Assembly: GCA_041695045.1 (NCBI GenBank)
Contig: JBGFRR010000090.1
Coordinates: 1-34,749 of the forward strand
Direction: 5' to 3'
DNA: 34,749 nucleotides
Source: JBGFRR01 sp041695045
GTDB lineage: Bacteria > Bacteroidota > Ignavibacteria > UBA10030
The notes under the pieces were generated by a model that was given only the letters and a program-made list of their open reading frames with translations, made no database searches and was not told the DNA's origin. A program made the position numbers and the translations under genes. Position 1 is the stretch's first letter; every line of letters starts with the position of its first letter. Shown piece by piece: positions 17,544 to 25,138 of the stretch.

Positions 17544-18275
17544 ATGCGATTGAATGGTAAAAAGATCATTGTAACCGGTGGATCACGCGGGCTTGGCAGG
17601 GCGTCAGCTATACGTTACGCACAGGAAGGAGCTCAAGTAGCGATCCGTGGGCGTGAATCAACCACTCTGCAGGAGACAGCGGTTGAAATTCAAGCCATCG
17701 GCCAGACCGTGTTCTCCCAGCAATGTGATATAGCGGACCCGGTGCAGGTACGGTCGTTTGTGAACAAGGTCCTTGAGGCTTTTGGGGGGATCGACATGCT
17801 CGTAAACAACGCCGGCATCCTTGGTCCCCGGGTTTCCGTTGCGGAATACACTGTCAGCGAGTGGGAACGAGTTGTACAGACGAATATCAACGGCTTGTTT
17901 TATATAACGCAAGCAGTTGTACCGGTAATGATGATTCAGAAATCCGGAGCGATCATCAATGTTTCTTCTTCTGTAGGAAGAACTGGAAGGCAAAAATGGG
18001 GAGCCTATGCAATATCGAAGTTTGCAACAGAAGGCTTCACGCAGGTTCTTGCAGAAGAACTTCGCTCGCACAACATAACTGTCAACTCGGTAAACCCAGG
18101 CTCAATGCGAACCGATATGCGGCGCGAGGCTTATCCGAACGAGAATTCTAACCTTCTCCGCGACCCATCGGAGGTCGCTGAGGTGTTCATCTACCTCGCC
18201 TCAGATGATGGAGCGGGGATCACGGGACAGGCGTTCGATGCGGCAAACTACTATGCTCCGCCCAAGGGGATGTAA
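17544..18275 (+). CDS. Short-chain dehydrogenase/reductase (FabG-like)
   Basis: This 243-residue classical SDR is complete in its active site: cofactor loop TGGSRGLG (11-18), NNAG (88-91), catalytic Ser142, Tyr155 and Lys159 (YAISK). The conserved VNPGSMRTDM and the C-terminal GITGQAFDAANYY are typical of 3-oxoacyl-ACP reductase-like or sugar/alcohol dehydrogenase members. The substrate cannot be set from sequence. It starts 24 bases after the propeller gene with GGGAG as SD and is the last gene of the plus-strand run before a convergent cluster. No terminator hairpin is visible in the 24-base gap to the convergent gene. Confidence 0.9.
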   Translation: MRLNGKKIIVTGGSRGLGRASAIRYAQEGAQVAIRGRESTTLQETAVEIQAIGQTVFSQQCDIADPVQVRSFVNKVLEAFGGIDMLVNNAGILGPRVSVAEYTVSEWERVVQTNINGLFYITQAVVPVMMIQKSGAIINVSSSVGRTGRQKWGAYAISKFATEGFTQVLAEELRSHNITVNSVNPGSMRTDMRREAYPNENSNLLRDPSEVAEVFIYLASDDGAGITGQAFDAANYYAPPKGM

Positions 18276-18299
18276 AGGGAGAATCTAAGTCGGAGGGTA

Positions 18300-18644
18300 T
18301 TACCGCCACTTCCGTTTGATGACGATAGCCCCTCCTGGATGGTTGGTGCCGAAGCGTGTTGTTGCGTCCGCGGCGGAAAGGAATTCCATCTGGTCAATTT
18401 CCTGCACAGCGACACCGTTGAGAGGAAGGATGAGCGGTGCGTTATCCATGTAGACAACGACGCGATCCAGGCGCGTCAGCCAGCGGGGCCGGAGCTGCTC
18501 GATAACTTCATAGGCATTCTTCGCCGTGCTCGTTACGATTTCATCCTGCGTAATGAGCCGCTCTGACCTTGAGCCGGACGTCCCCGAACCCGACGAAGCA
18601 CAACCCATCAACACAACCAGCACCATGATCTGCACATTCTTCAA
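18300..18644 (-). CDS. Small lipoprotein with a TonB-plug-like C-terminus
   Basis: This short lipoprotein has lipobox VLMGC and a Ser/Gly-rich linker (ASSGSGTSGS). A ~75-residue domain follows, ending IDQMEFLSAADATTRFGTNHPGGAIVIKRK. That end follows the pattern of the terminal part of TonB receptor plugs (IE-x-hxxxxAxxRYGxxxxxGxIxI-x-xK), without any barrel. The start is uncertain. TTG 18644 has AGGGAGGA 6 bases upstream; GTG 18650 lies too close to that SD, and the frame stays open to 18674. It is probably the last gene of the operon beginning with the YIP1 gene. Its function is unknown. Confidence 0.7.
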   Translation of the reverse strand: MKNVQIMVLVVLMGCASSGSGTSGSRSERLITQDEIVTSTAKNAYEVIEQLRPRWLTRLDRVVVYMDNAPLILPLNGVAVQEIDQMEFLSAADATTRFGTNHPGGAIVIKRKWR

Positions 18645-18657
18645 TGACACTCCTCCC

Positions 18658-18957
18658 TCACTCCAATTCAACAAGCGTGGTATAGCGAGACGAGCCGTCT
18701 TTCAGCAGCGCTTCTAAGCGGTTGACTAATTCCTCCCCTCGCTCGTCGAGGTCGTCTTCTAACGCATCGTACTCTTCTATCGAGCGACAGACAAATTGTT
18801 CAACGAACGAATTTTTTCTCCCGCGAACCTCGAACACTCCATAATCCTTCTTCTTCTCGTCAACAAAGTGCTGCCGCATTTCTTGCACGAGCACAAGGTA
18901 GGCTTCCCGGTGTGACGGGTCAATATCGTACGAGATCTGCAGGATAACTTTTGCCAT
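18658..18957 (-). CDS. Hypothetical small alpha/beta protein (possible dimeric ferredoxin-like barrel)
   Basis: This 99-residue protein begins KVILQISYDIDPSHREAYLVLVQEMR and later has NSFVEQFVCRSIEEYDALED. The beta-alpha-beta-beta-alpha-beta order fits a small dimeric alpha/beta barrel such as antibiotic-monooxygenase-like or NIPSNAP-like folds, but I do not recognise a specific family. No signal peptide is visible and it is very rich in Glu and Asp. ATG 18957 has AAAGGA 6 bases upstream. It lies 29 bases after the metallopeptidase gene and just before the plug-like lipoprotein. Confidence 0.78.
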   Translation of the reverse strand: MAKVILQISYDIDPSHREAYLVLVQEMRQHFVDEKKKDYGVFEVRGRKNSFVEQFVCRSIEEYDALEDDLDERGEELVNRLEALLKDGSSRYTTLVELE

Positions 18958-18986
18958 GGCGTCCTTTCTGAGAGTGAAGAGATGTG

Positions 18987-19373
18987 TTATGCTTCGAATC
19001 GTTTCATGGCGCGACGTACCTGAGCTTCATCCATCCCGAAATAATGTCCCAACTCATGATACAGAACTTCGACAATGCGATCATGCACATTTTGCTCTGT
19101 GGCCGAAACAGCTTCAATGTTTTTCTTGTAGAGCGTGATCTTGTCCGGCACAACGGGGTGAGCGCCGTACCACGGCCCGCGATGCGGGAGCGGCACTCCC
19201 TGGTAGAGGCCGAGCAAGCCTTCCCGATCAACGTCCATCGATTCCAATACGTCGTCGGAAGGGTAGTCTTCGATGACGATCTGTACGTTGTCGACGCGCT
19301 GCTTGAATTCCCCCGGTAAACTATCGAACGCCTCCTGCGCAATCTCTTCAAAACGTTTTTGACTGATTTTCAT
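18987..19373 (-). CDS. Zincin-like metallopeptidase family protein (PF06262 type)
   Basis: This 128-residue protein has a zinc-protease motif HELGHYFGMDE (His106, Glu107, His110, with a downstream acidic residue as third-ligand candidate). The conserved GLYQGVPLPHRGPWYG and PDKITLYKKNIE segments are characteristic of the small zincin-like family. Peptidase activity is predicted from the motif and substrates are not known for the family. There is no signal peptide, so it is probably cytoplasmic. It starts 7 bases after the YIP1-gene stop, in the same minus-strand operon. Confidence 0.9.
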   Translation of the reverse strand: MKISQKRFEEIAQEAFDSLPGEFKQRVDNVQIVIEDYPSDDVLESMDVDREGLLGLYQGVPLPHRGPWYGAHPVVPDKITLYKKNIEAVSATEQNVHDRIVEVLYHELGHYFGMDEAQVRRAMKRFEA

Positions 19374-19380
19374 CTCCCGC

Positions 19381-20088
19381 TCACAGAAACGATATCAGAA
19401 CATGCGTGATCCCGAACAGCGCGACGCCAAGCGTCAAGACCATCAGCGCTGTTACAAACAGCGCCATGGACAATGAAAGTCCGTGAACAACCCTGTTCCC
19501 AGCAACCATCAGCGCGAGCGTCCAGGCAACCGCTATACCATCGAACGCTATCAGTGTATAGTAGGAAACCGGCTTCAGCACAGCTGGAGAGGGGTTTGAT
19601 GTGAACAGAAACATCCCGAACGTAAGTAGCTCAACCGGCAGCACGAGCAACACGGAAAGGACCGCGGGCACTAAGGCATATCCTGTCAGTGCAAGGGTGT
19701 TCCGATAGCTTGCTCGCCTGTTTCCTCCCCGCGCACCGATATACCCTACAAGCGCTAGAATGGGAGCAAGAATGATTCCTCCTGCAAGCCCAGCAGGAAT
19801 CGCCCAGAGCATTACATCAAAGAGCGTGGCAAAGCGGTCGCCTAACCTCAAGAACCACAACACGGCGAAAGCGAGCCCGATGCCGGTGAGACCGAAGATC
19901 AGAAATGTGTAGTTCTTATGCTCTGCAAGGGCGATCTGCCTAAATGTTGCACTCGGCGATGTTACGATTCCCCACGCTGTCTCAAAGAGGTTAAGGTTGG
20001 GGACTCTGTTTTGGAGATAGCCCTTGCACTGCTCGCAGACCGTTACAAAATCGTCGTTCTCGTGCGAGCAGTTCCGGCAAACGATCAT
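19381..20088 (-). CDS. Zinc-ribbon YIP1-family membrane protein
   Basis: This 235-residue protein has an N-terminal zinc ribbon (CRNC...CEQC, residues 4-20) and a short linker. A Yip1-like domain follows, with the entry motif TAWGIVTSPSATFRQIA and five to six transmembrane helices. Bacterial YIP1 proteins have no settled function. The ATG at 20088 is preceded by GGTGA. It is the first gene of a minus-strand group of four and lies 78 bases beyond the tryptophanase stop. In that gap TTGCTT and TAGATT, 17 bases apart, form only a weak promoter candidate. Confidence 0.85.
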   Translation of the reverse strand: MIVCRNCSHENDDFVTVCEQCKGYLQNRVPNLNLFETAWGIVTSPSATFRQIALAEHKNYTFLIFGLTGIGLAFAVLWFLRLGDRFATLFDVMLWAIPAGLAGGIILAPILALVGYIGARGGNRRASYRNTLALTGYALVPAVLSVLLVLPVELLTFGMFLFTSNPSPAVLKPVSYYTLIAFDGIAVAWTLALMVAGNRVVHGLSLSMALFVTALMVLTLGVALFGITHVLISFL

Positions 20089-20166
20089 TCATTCACCCGA
20101 TATGAAGGAATCTACGAAGATTGCCCCCCCAAAGCAATGTCTTTCTCGAATTTCGTCCGTCCCGTG

Positions 20167-21537
20167 CTACTCAACAGGTCTGAACTTTGCAGTGAAGTGC
20201 CTCAGCACCGGCGCCTCTTCGATAATCTCCATCCCCTTGAGTCGCTGCCGGTTCATGTGAACTTCTTGCACCACTTCAACCACATAATCGATATGACTCT
20301 GCGTGTACACGCGGCGGGGGATGGCTAAACGCACCAATTCCATCGGCGGAGCAATACGCTTGCCTTTCTTCTGTTTGCCGAACATCACGCTGCCAATCTC
20401 AACGGCCCGGATCCCGCCGACTCGAAACAGCTCCACCACAATCGCTTGCCCCGGATATTGATGGGGCGAAATGTGTGGAACGAACCGCTTCGCATCGAGA
20501 TAGATGGCGTGGCCTCCGGGCGGCTGAACAATGGGAACCCCGGCTGCGAGAAGCTTCTCCCCAAGATATTCAACCGAGCGGATACGGTAACGCAAGTAGT
20601 GTTCGTCAAGAACTTCTTCGAGGCCCCGCGCGACCGCTTCGAGGTCCCGACCCGCCAACCCGCCGTAGGTCGGGAAGCCTTCGGTAACGATCAAAACTGT
20701 GCGTGCTTTCATCGCTAAGGCGTCGTCATTCAACGCGAGGAAGCCGCCCATATTGACCAGAGCATCTTTTTTAGCGCTCATCGTGCAACCGTCCGCATAC
20801 GAGAACATCTCTCGCGCAATCTCTGTGATGGACTTCTTTGCATAGCCTTTCTCACGTTGTTTGATGAAGTAGGCGTTCTCCGCAAAGCGACACGCATCAA
20901 GAAAGAAGGGGATACGATACCGGCTCAGGAGTTTCTTGGTTGCGCGAATGTTGGCCATCGAGACCGGTTGACCGCCGCCAGAGTTGTTCGTTACGGTTAT
21001 CATGCACAGCGGGATGTTCGTTACGCCGCGTTCCTCGATGAGCTTCCTGAGCGCGTCGATGTCCATGTTGCCTTTGAAGTCAGCGATGAGCTCAGGCTTC
21101 TGCCCTTCTGCCGTCGGAAGGTCAACCGCTTCGGCGCCGGAGTACTCGGCGTTTGCTCGTGTGGTGTCGAAATGCGTGTTGTTGGGAATGACTTTGCCAG
21201 GACCGCCAACTAGCGAGAAGAGAATCTTCTCTGCCGCACGCCCCTGGTGTGTCGGGATGATGTGCTTGAACCCGGTCAACGTACGAACAACGTGTTCAAA
21301 GCGATAGAAGCTTTTCGACCCCGCGTAGGATTCATCCCCCTCCATGACGCCTGCCCACTGTTGCGCGCTCATGGCCGCTGTGCCGCTGTCGGTAAGAAGG
21401 TCGATGAGCACATCCTCAGCAGGAATCATGAAAGGATTGTACCATGCTCGCTTCAGGATCGCTTTGCGCTCGTGCTCGGTGGTGAACTTAATCGGTTCGA
21501 CGGATTTGATCTTGAACGGCTCGATGATTGTTTTCAT
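20167..21537 (-). CDS. tnaA: Tryptophanase (tryptophan indole-lyase)
   Basis: This PLP enzyme splits L-tryptophan to indole, pyruvate and ammonia. It has 456 residues and aligns with the tyrosine phenol-lyase/tryptophanase family throughout. PLP Lys257 lies in MSAKKDA. Two positions separate the two activities. The residue matching TPL Thr124 is Asp124 (HFDTTR), as in tryptophanase. The TPL Arg381 site reads IRAVEIGS, also as in tryptophanase. RFAENAYFIKQRE and the end LRHFTAKF match tryptophanase too. SD GAGGA lies about 8 bases upstream. No TnaC-like leader fits in the 83-base gap to apt. Confidence 0.93.
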   Translation of the reverse strand: MKTIIEPFKIKSVEPIKFTTEHERKAILKRAWYNPFMIPAEDVLIDLLTDSGTAAMSAQQWAGVMEGDESYAGSKSFYRFEHVVRTLTGFKHIIPTHQGRAAEKILFSLVGGPGKVIPNNTHFDTTRANAEYSGAEAVDLPTAEGQKPELIADFKGNMDIDALRKLIEERGVTNIPLCMITVTNNSGGGQPVSMANIRATKKLLSRYRIPFFLDACRFAENAYFIKQREKGYAKKSITEIAREMFSYADGCTMSAKKDALVNMGGFLALNDDALAMKARTVLIVTEGFPTYGGLAGRDLEAVARGLEEVLDEHYLRYRIRSVEYLGEKLLAAGVPIVQPPGGHAIYLDAKRFVPHISPHQYPGQAIVVELFRVGGIRAVEIGSVMFGKQKKGKRIAPPMELVRLAIPRRVYTQSHIDYVVEVVQEVHMNRQRLKGMEIIEEAPVLRHFTAKFRPVE

Positions 21538-21565
21538 TCTGTCATCCTCAGTCCTCGTTGCGAAT

Positions 21566-21591
21566 GAAAAAGCCCCTCAGGTGTCGGGGCT
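21566..21591 (-). terminator. Terminator-like hairpin between apt and tnaA
   Basis: On the minus strand AGCCCC (21591-21586) pairs with GGGGCT (21576-21571) around a 9-base loop. TTTTT follows at once (21570-21566). It lies 30 bases after the apt stop and only 28 bases before the tnaA ATG, so it would end apt transcription or act as an attenuator on tnaA. Confidence 0.7.
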
Positions 21592-21620
21592 ATCCATGCG
21601 CGTTGTTGTATGACCCGAAT

Positions 21621-22145
21621 CTACTCTGCATCGTATGCGACGATGGAGAAGATGTTGTAGTTTGGTACCTGCGCGCGGCCATGCAGGAATGCAAGCTCCA
21701 CGAGAAACGCCAGGCCGATAATTGTTCCACCGAGCCGCTCCACCAATTTGCATCCCGCTGCGATGGTTCCTCCTGTCGCAATCAAGTCGTCGTGCATGAG
21801 TACCCGCTGACCCTTCGCGATTGCGTCGGTATGGATTTCCACCGTATCCTTTCCGTATTCTAAGGCGTATTCTTCTTTCAATGTTTGAGCTGGGAGCTTC
21901 CCGTGTTTGCGGATTGGCACAAAGCCAGCGCCCAACCGCTCTGCCAGCGCAGCGCCAAAAATAAAGCCGCGTGACTCCATCCCTACGACGATGTCGATCT
22001 TCTCGTCCTTGTACCGTTCATAGAAGATATCCAAAGCCTTGCGAAAGGCATGAGGGTCTTTCAGAAGCGTTGTAATGTCACGAAAGACAATCCCCTTTTT
22101 CGGGAAATCAGGAACGTTGCGAATGAGGCTGGCAAGTTGATGCAT
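21621..22145 (-). CDS. apt: Adenine phosphoribosyltransferase
   Basis: This purine-salvage enzyme makes AMP from adenine and PRPP. It has 174 residues, the family norm. FPKKGIVFRDITTLLKDP is near 14-31, VVGMESRGFIFGAALA at 53-67, and the PRPP-binding motif VLMHDDLIATGGT at 115-127. The ATG at 22145 has GGGGAGG just upstream. It starts 9 bases after the enoyl-CoA hydratase stop, so the two are co-transcribed. A terminator-like hairpin follows the gene. Confidence 0.95.
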   Translation of the reverse strand: MHQLASLIRNVPDFPKKGIVFRDITTLLKDPHAFRKALDIFYERYKDEKIDIVVGMESRGFIFGAALAERLGAGFVPIRKHGKLPAQTLKEEYALEYGKDTVEIHTDAIAKGQRVLMHDDLIATGGTIAAGCKLVERLGGTIIGLAFLVELAFLHGRAQVPNYNIFSIVAYDAE

Positions 22146-22154
22146 ACGCCTCCC

Positions 22155-22937
22155 CTACCACGTGATGGGTTCTTTGTTGAGAAAGGCTTCAATCCCTCGT
22201 TTGCAATCCTCCGTCATGCGTGTGAGGGCGTTGAGATTGGCGGCATAATCGAGTGCATCCTGTGTGGACATACCGTGAATGCGCGCCAGTAATTCCTTGA
22301 CGAGCCCGAGCGAGGAAGCACTGCAGGTACGGACGATTTCCTCTGCGAGCTGCCGCCCAAACCGCTCAAACTCGATTTCCCTCACGACAAAATTGACAAG
22401 TCCGATGCGCTGGGCTTCTTCCGCATTGATGACTGACCCTCTCAGCGTCAGCCCTCGCGCGTTCCCATCACCCACGCGGCGCATCAGAAAAAGCATGACG
22501 ATTGCCGGAATGAAGCCGATGCGGACTTCCGGATAACCAAACTTCGCCGTCTCCTTTGATGCCACAATCAAATCGCACACCGTCGCGAGGCCGCACCCTC
22601 CCGCAAGCGCATTCCCCCGCACCATCGCGACGACGGGCTTGCGGAAGGTGTAGATTTGAAAAAAAAGCCGCATGAGACTTTGGGAATCTTCCTGGTTCTG
22701 CTGAAAATCGAACTTGGAGATGCGTTGAAGATAGGCGAGGTCGGCGCCTGAACAAAATGATTCTCCTTCGGCATTGAGGATCACAACTTTGACGTCGGAA
22801 TCTTTTTGTGCCTTCGTGAAGGCTGCGGAGAGTTCTGTCACCATGCGATCGTCCAGGGCATTGTGTCGTTCAGGGCGACTGAGCGTGATGGTGCAGACGC
22901 GTTGACTGACGTTATACTTGATGCAGGTGAAATCCAT
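22155..22937 (-). CDS. Enoyl-CoA hydratase/isomerase family protein (methylglutaconyl-CoA hydratase-like)
   Basis: This 260-residue crotonase-fold protein, likely tetrameric or hexameric, acts on acyl-CoA thioesters. The CoA oxyanion-hole segments ESFCSGADLAYLQ and GNALAGGCGLATVCD are present. The catalytic Glu equivalent to rat Glu144 is replaced by Gly (GGCGLA), while the Glu164 equivalent is kept (GYPEVRIGFIPA). This one-Glu pattern with EVRIGFIPA is seen in LiuC-type methylglutaconyl-CoA hydratases, so a role in leucine or branched acyl-CoA breakdown is possible. ATG 22937 gives the standard length. The longer frame to 23057 adds unrelated sequence. Confidence 0.88.
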   Translation of the reverse strand: MDFTCIKYNVSQRVCTITLSRPERHNALDDRMVTELSAAFTKAQKDSDVKVVILNAEGESFCSGADLAYLQRISKFDFQQNQEDSQSLMRLFFQIYTFRKPVVAMVRGNALAGGCGLATVCDLIVASKETAKFGYPEVRIGFIPAIVMLFLMRRVGDGNARGLTLRGSVINAEEAQRIGLVNFVVREIEFERFGRQLAEEIVRTCSASSLGLVKELLARIHGMSTQDALDYAANLNALTRMTEDCKRGIEAFLNKEPITW

Positions 22938-23001
22938 GGAGGCCGGGCACGAAAGATGGGATGAAAGTAGCAAGAAGGTGTCTGAGAAGCAAGGAGAACG
23001 A

Positions 23002-23030
23002 GTGAACCCCCCCGCGTACGCGGGGTGAAC
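23002..23030. repeat. GC-rich perfect palindrome flanked by direct GTGAAC copies
   Basis: The core CCCCGCGTACGCGGGG (23010-23025) is a perfect 16-base palindrome and can form a hairpin on either strand. It is flanked by GTGAAC on both sides and by three extra C residues on the left. It looks like one isolated type I-E-style CRISPR repeat or a REP-like element. No second copy was seen in the window. It lies between the glnA terminator and the enoyl-CoA hydratase gene. Confidence 0.6.
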
Positions 23031-23040
23031 ATCAGCGACA

Positions 23041-23077
23041 GAAAAAAATCCCGCCACGAAACTTCACGAGGCGGGAT
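23041..23077 (-). terminator. Rho-independent terminator of the lrp-glnA operon
   Basis: On the minus strand ATCCCGCC (23077-23070) pairs with GGCGGGAT (23055-23048), giving an 8-bp stem around a 14-base loop. Seven T residues (23048-23042) follow. It begins about 20 bases beyond the glnA stop. Confidence 0.85.
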
Positions 23078-23097
23078 GGAGAGAAACGCGATGCCGA

Positions 23098-24534
23098 TCA
23101 TACATCGTAATACAGCATGAACTCGTATGGATGCGGCCTCAACTGCATCGGCTTCACCTCGCGGGAACGCTTGTAATCAATCCACGTCTCAACGAGATCC
23201 TCCGTGAACACATCGCCTCGCAGGAGAAACTCGTAATCCTTCTCCAACGCGTCCAGCGCTGTATCTAAGGAGCCGGGTGTGGAGGGAACATCCTTGAGCT
23301 GCTCGGGCGTCATGTCATAGATGTCTTTGTCCAACGGCTTACCGGGGTCGATTTTGTGAATGATGCCGTCCAATCCGGCCATCAGCATTGCCGCAAACCC
23401 GATGTACGGATTACAGGCGGGATCGGGGCAGCGGAATTCAATGCGCTTCGCCTTCGGGTTGGAGGAATACATCGGGATGCGGACCGACGCCGAGCGATTA
23501 CGCTGGGAGTACGCGAGGTTCACCGGCGCCTCGAATCCCGGCACGAGTCGCTTGTAGGAATTCGTCGTGGGGTTCGTGAAGGCACATAGTGCCGGTGCAT
23601 GTTTGAGCAGCCCGCCGATGTAATACATCGCAAGCTCGCTCAGGCCGGCGTAGCCATTCCCGGCAAAGAGAGGCTTACCGGCTTTCCACAAACTCTGATG
23701 CACGTGCATTCCCGAGCCGTTGTCGCCGAACACTGGCTTCGGCATAAACGTGACTGTTTTGCTATGCCGCTTGGCGACATTCTTCACGACGTACTTGTAA
23801 ATGAGATAGTTGTCGGCCATCTTCGTCAGCGTTGCGCGCTTCATGTCGATCTCCGTCTGGCCGGCCGTTGCGACTTCATGGTGATGCACTTCAACCTCGA
23901 TGCCGAGCGACTGCATCGTCAACACCATCTCGGTGCGGAGGTCCTGCAAGGAATCGATCGGCGAGGCTGGGAAGTATCCTTCTTTGAAGCGGGGCTTATG
24001 GCCTAAATTCTGCTTGTCGTTCCGGCCGCTGTTCCAGAAGCCTTCTTCCGAGTCAATGTAGTAATAGCCGAAGTGATGCGACTGATCGAAGCGGACGTTG
24101 TCTAAGATGAAGAATTCCGGCTCCGGGCCGAAGAAGGCTGTGTCGGCAATGCCGGTATTCCGCAGATATGCCTCCGCTCGACGAGCAACACGACGCGGGT
24201 CGCGTGGATAACTCTCGCGCGTGATCGGGTCGGCAATGTCGCACGTGAGGCTCAGTGTGGCCACAGCAGTGAAGGGATCGAGGAACGCGGTGTCGGGGTC
24301 GGGGAACAACAACATGTCGCTCTCATGAATCTTCTGAAACCCACGGATGCTGGACCCGTCGAATCCAATCCCGTCCTCAAAAATTTCCTCATTGAACTCC
24401 GTCGTCGTAACGGAAAAATGCTGCCACTGGCCGAGCAGGTCGGTAAACTTGAGGTCGACAACCTTGACGTCGTGGTCCCTGATCATTTTCAGGACTTTCT
24501 CCACGCCGCTCGAGACTTTCGTTTTGGTAGCCAT
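23098..24534 (-). CDS. glnA: Glutamine synthetase, type I
   Basis: This enzyme makes glutamine from glutamate, ammonia and ATP, as a dodecamer in the cytoplasm. It has 478 residues, typical of GSI. FEDGIGFDGSSIRGF is near 52-66, the metal-binding FGPEPEFFI at 135-143, GSGMHVHQS at 273-281, and NPTTNSYKRLVPGFEAP at 321-337. A tyrosine in DKDIYDMTPE (Tyr406) matches the adenylylation site of GSI-beta enzymes, so covalent control is possible. SD AAGGAG precedes the ATG. It lies 26 bases downstream of the Lrp-type gene and shares its promoter. Confidence 0.96.
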   Translation of the reverse strand: MATKTKVSSGVEKVLKMIRDHDVKVVDLKFTDLLGQWQHFSVTTTEFNEEIFEDGIGFDGSSIRGFQKIHESDMLLFPDPDTAFLDPFTAVATLSLTCDIADPITRESYPRDPRRVARRAEAYLRNTGIADTAFFGPEPEFFILDNVRFDQSHHFGYYYIDSEEGFWNSGRNDKQNLGHKPRFKEGYFPASPIDSLQDLRTEMVLTMQSLGIEVEVHHHEVATAGQTEIDMKRATLTKMADNYLIYKYVVKNVAKRHSKTVTFMPKPVFGDNGSGMHVHQSLWKAGKPLFAGNGYAGLSELAMYYIGGLLKHAPALCAFTNPTTNSYKRLVPGFEAPVNLAYSQRNRSASVRIPMYSSNPKAKRIEFRCPDPACNPYIGFAAMLMAGLDGIIHKIDPGKPLDKDIYDMTPEQLKDVPSTPGSLDTALDALEKDYEFLLRGDVFTEDLVETWIDYKRSREVKPMQLRPHPYEFMLYYDV

Positions 24535-24560
24535 AGTGCTCCTTGTGAAATAGTAAAGAG

Positions 24561-25019
24561 TTATTTGTGATGAGAAACTTTGATCCGAAATGTTTCTTTC
24601 GATGTTGACAGCACGACGCTGGTGCTGGTCTTGACGACGCCGCCCCAGGATTGAATCTTGGCCAACAGCTTTTCGAGCTTCTCCGTGTTATCCGTCCGCA
24701 CTTTAAGGAGGTGAGTGCCGTCGCCTGTGATCGCATGGCACTCCAGAATCTCCTCGGTCGCATTGGCATGTTCGAGGAAAGAGTGAAAATGCTTGGAGGA
24801 ATCGACCGTGACAACGACGATGGCGGTGATGTCCTTGCCGAGCCGTTTGTGGTCGAGCTTGGCAAAGTATCCCTGCACAATGCCGGATTCTTCGAGCTTT
24901 CGGAGCCGTTCACTGACAGCGGGGAGCGAGAGGCCAACCTTCTCGGCAAGGTCGTTGCGGCGAGTACGTCCGTTTTTCTGGAGGATATCGAGGAGCTTGA
25001 CGTCGATTTCGTCTACCAT
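24561..25019 (-). CDS. Lrp/AsnC-family transcriptional regulator
   Basis: This 152-residue feast/famine regulator has an N-terminal winged helix-turn-helix (IDVKLLDILQKNGRTRRNDLAEKVGLSLPAVSERLRKLEESGIV, with positions rich in family residues). A C-terminal RAM ligand-binding domain (TAIVVVTVD, then CHAITGDGTHLLKV) follows. I start at ATG 25019 because it gives the standard family length, although the frame runs further up to 25124 through the promoter. Being directly upstream of glnA, it probably senses an amino acid and controls glutamine synthesis and itself (inference). Confidence 0.92.
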   Translation of the reverse strand: MVDEIDVKLLDILQKNGRTRRNDLAEKVGLSLPAVSERLRKLEESGIVQGYFAKLDHKRLGKDITAIVVVTVDSSKHFHSFLEHANATEEILECHAITGDGTHLLKVRTDNTEKLEKLLAKIQSWGGVVKTSTSVVLSTSKETFRIKVSHHK

Positions 25020-25053
25020 ACAGCTCTTTACAATACTGAGGTTAAATAAAAAA

Positions 25054-25108
25054 TATACCTTAGTTAATAATGTTTTTTCGTGAAATGGCTTGATAAATAT
25101 AAGGTATA
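25054..25108. promoter_or_regulatory. Inverted repeat around the lrp-glnA promoter, candidate operator
   Basis: A perfect 9-base pair of arms, TATACCTTA (25054-25062) and TAAGGTATA (25100-25108), has centres 46 bases apart. One arm overlaps the promoter spacer and touches the -10 element; the other lies in the leader. Lrp-family proteins usually bind such spaced sites in their own promoters, so this is a candidate autoregulatory operator. Confidence 0.5.
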
Positions 25109-25124
25109 GACCGTCAGTTGTCAA
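25096..25124 (-). promoter_or_regulatory. Sigma70-type promoter for the lrp-glnA operon
   Basis: On the minus strand a perfect -35 TTGACA (25124-25119) and -10 TATATT (25101-25096) are separated by 17 bases. The predicted leader is about 70 bases long and AT-rich. A plausible SD (AAAGAG) precedes the regulator ATG at 25019. Confidence 0.85.
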
Positions 25125-25138
25125 GTGCTTTCTTTTGC

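Noticed and set aside
20167..21537. Tyrosine phenol-lyase
   Set aside because: Asp124 replaces the TPL Thr124 and the Arg381 site is Ile, both as in tryptophanase; end motifs also match tryptophanase.
23002..23030. CRISPR array
   Set aside because: There is only one repeat-like unit, no spacers, and no cas genes in the window.
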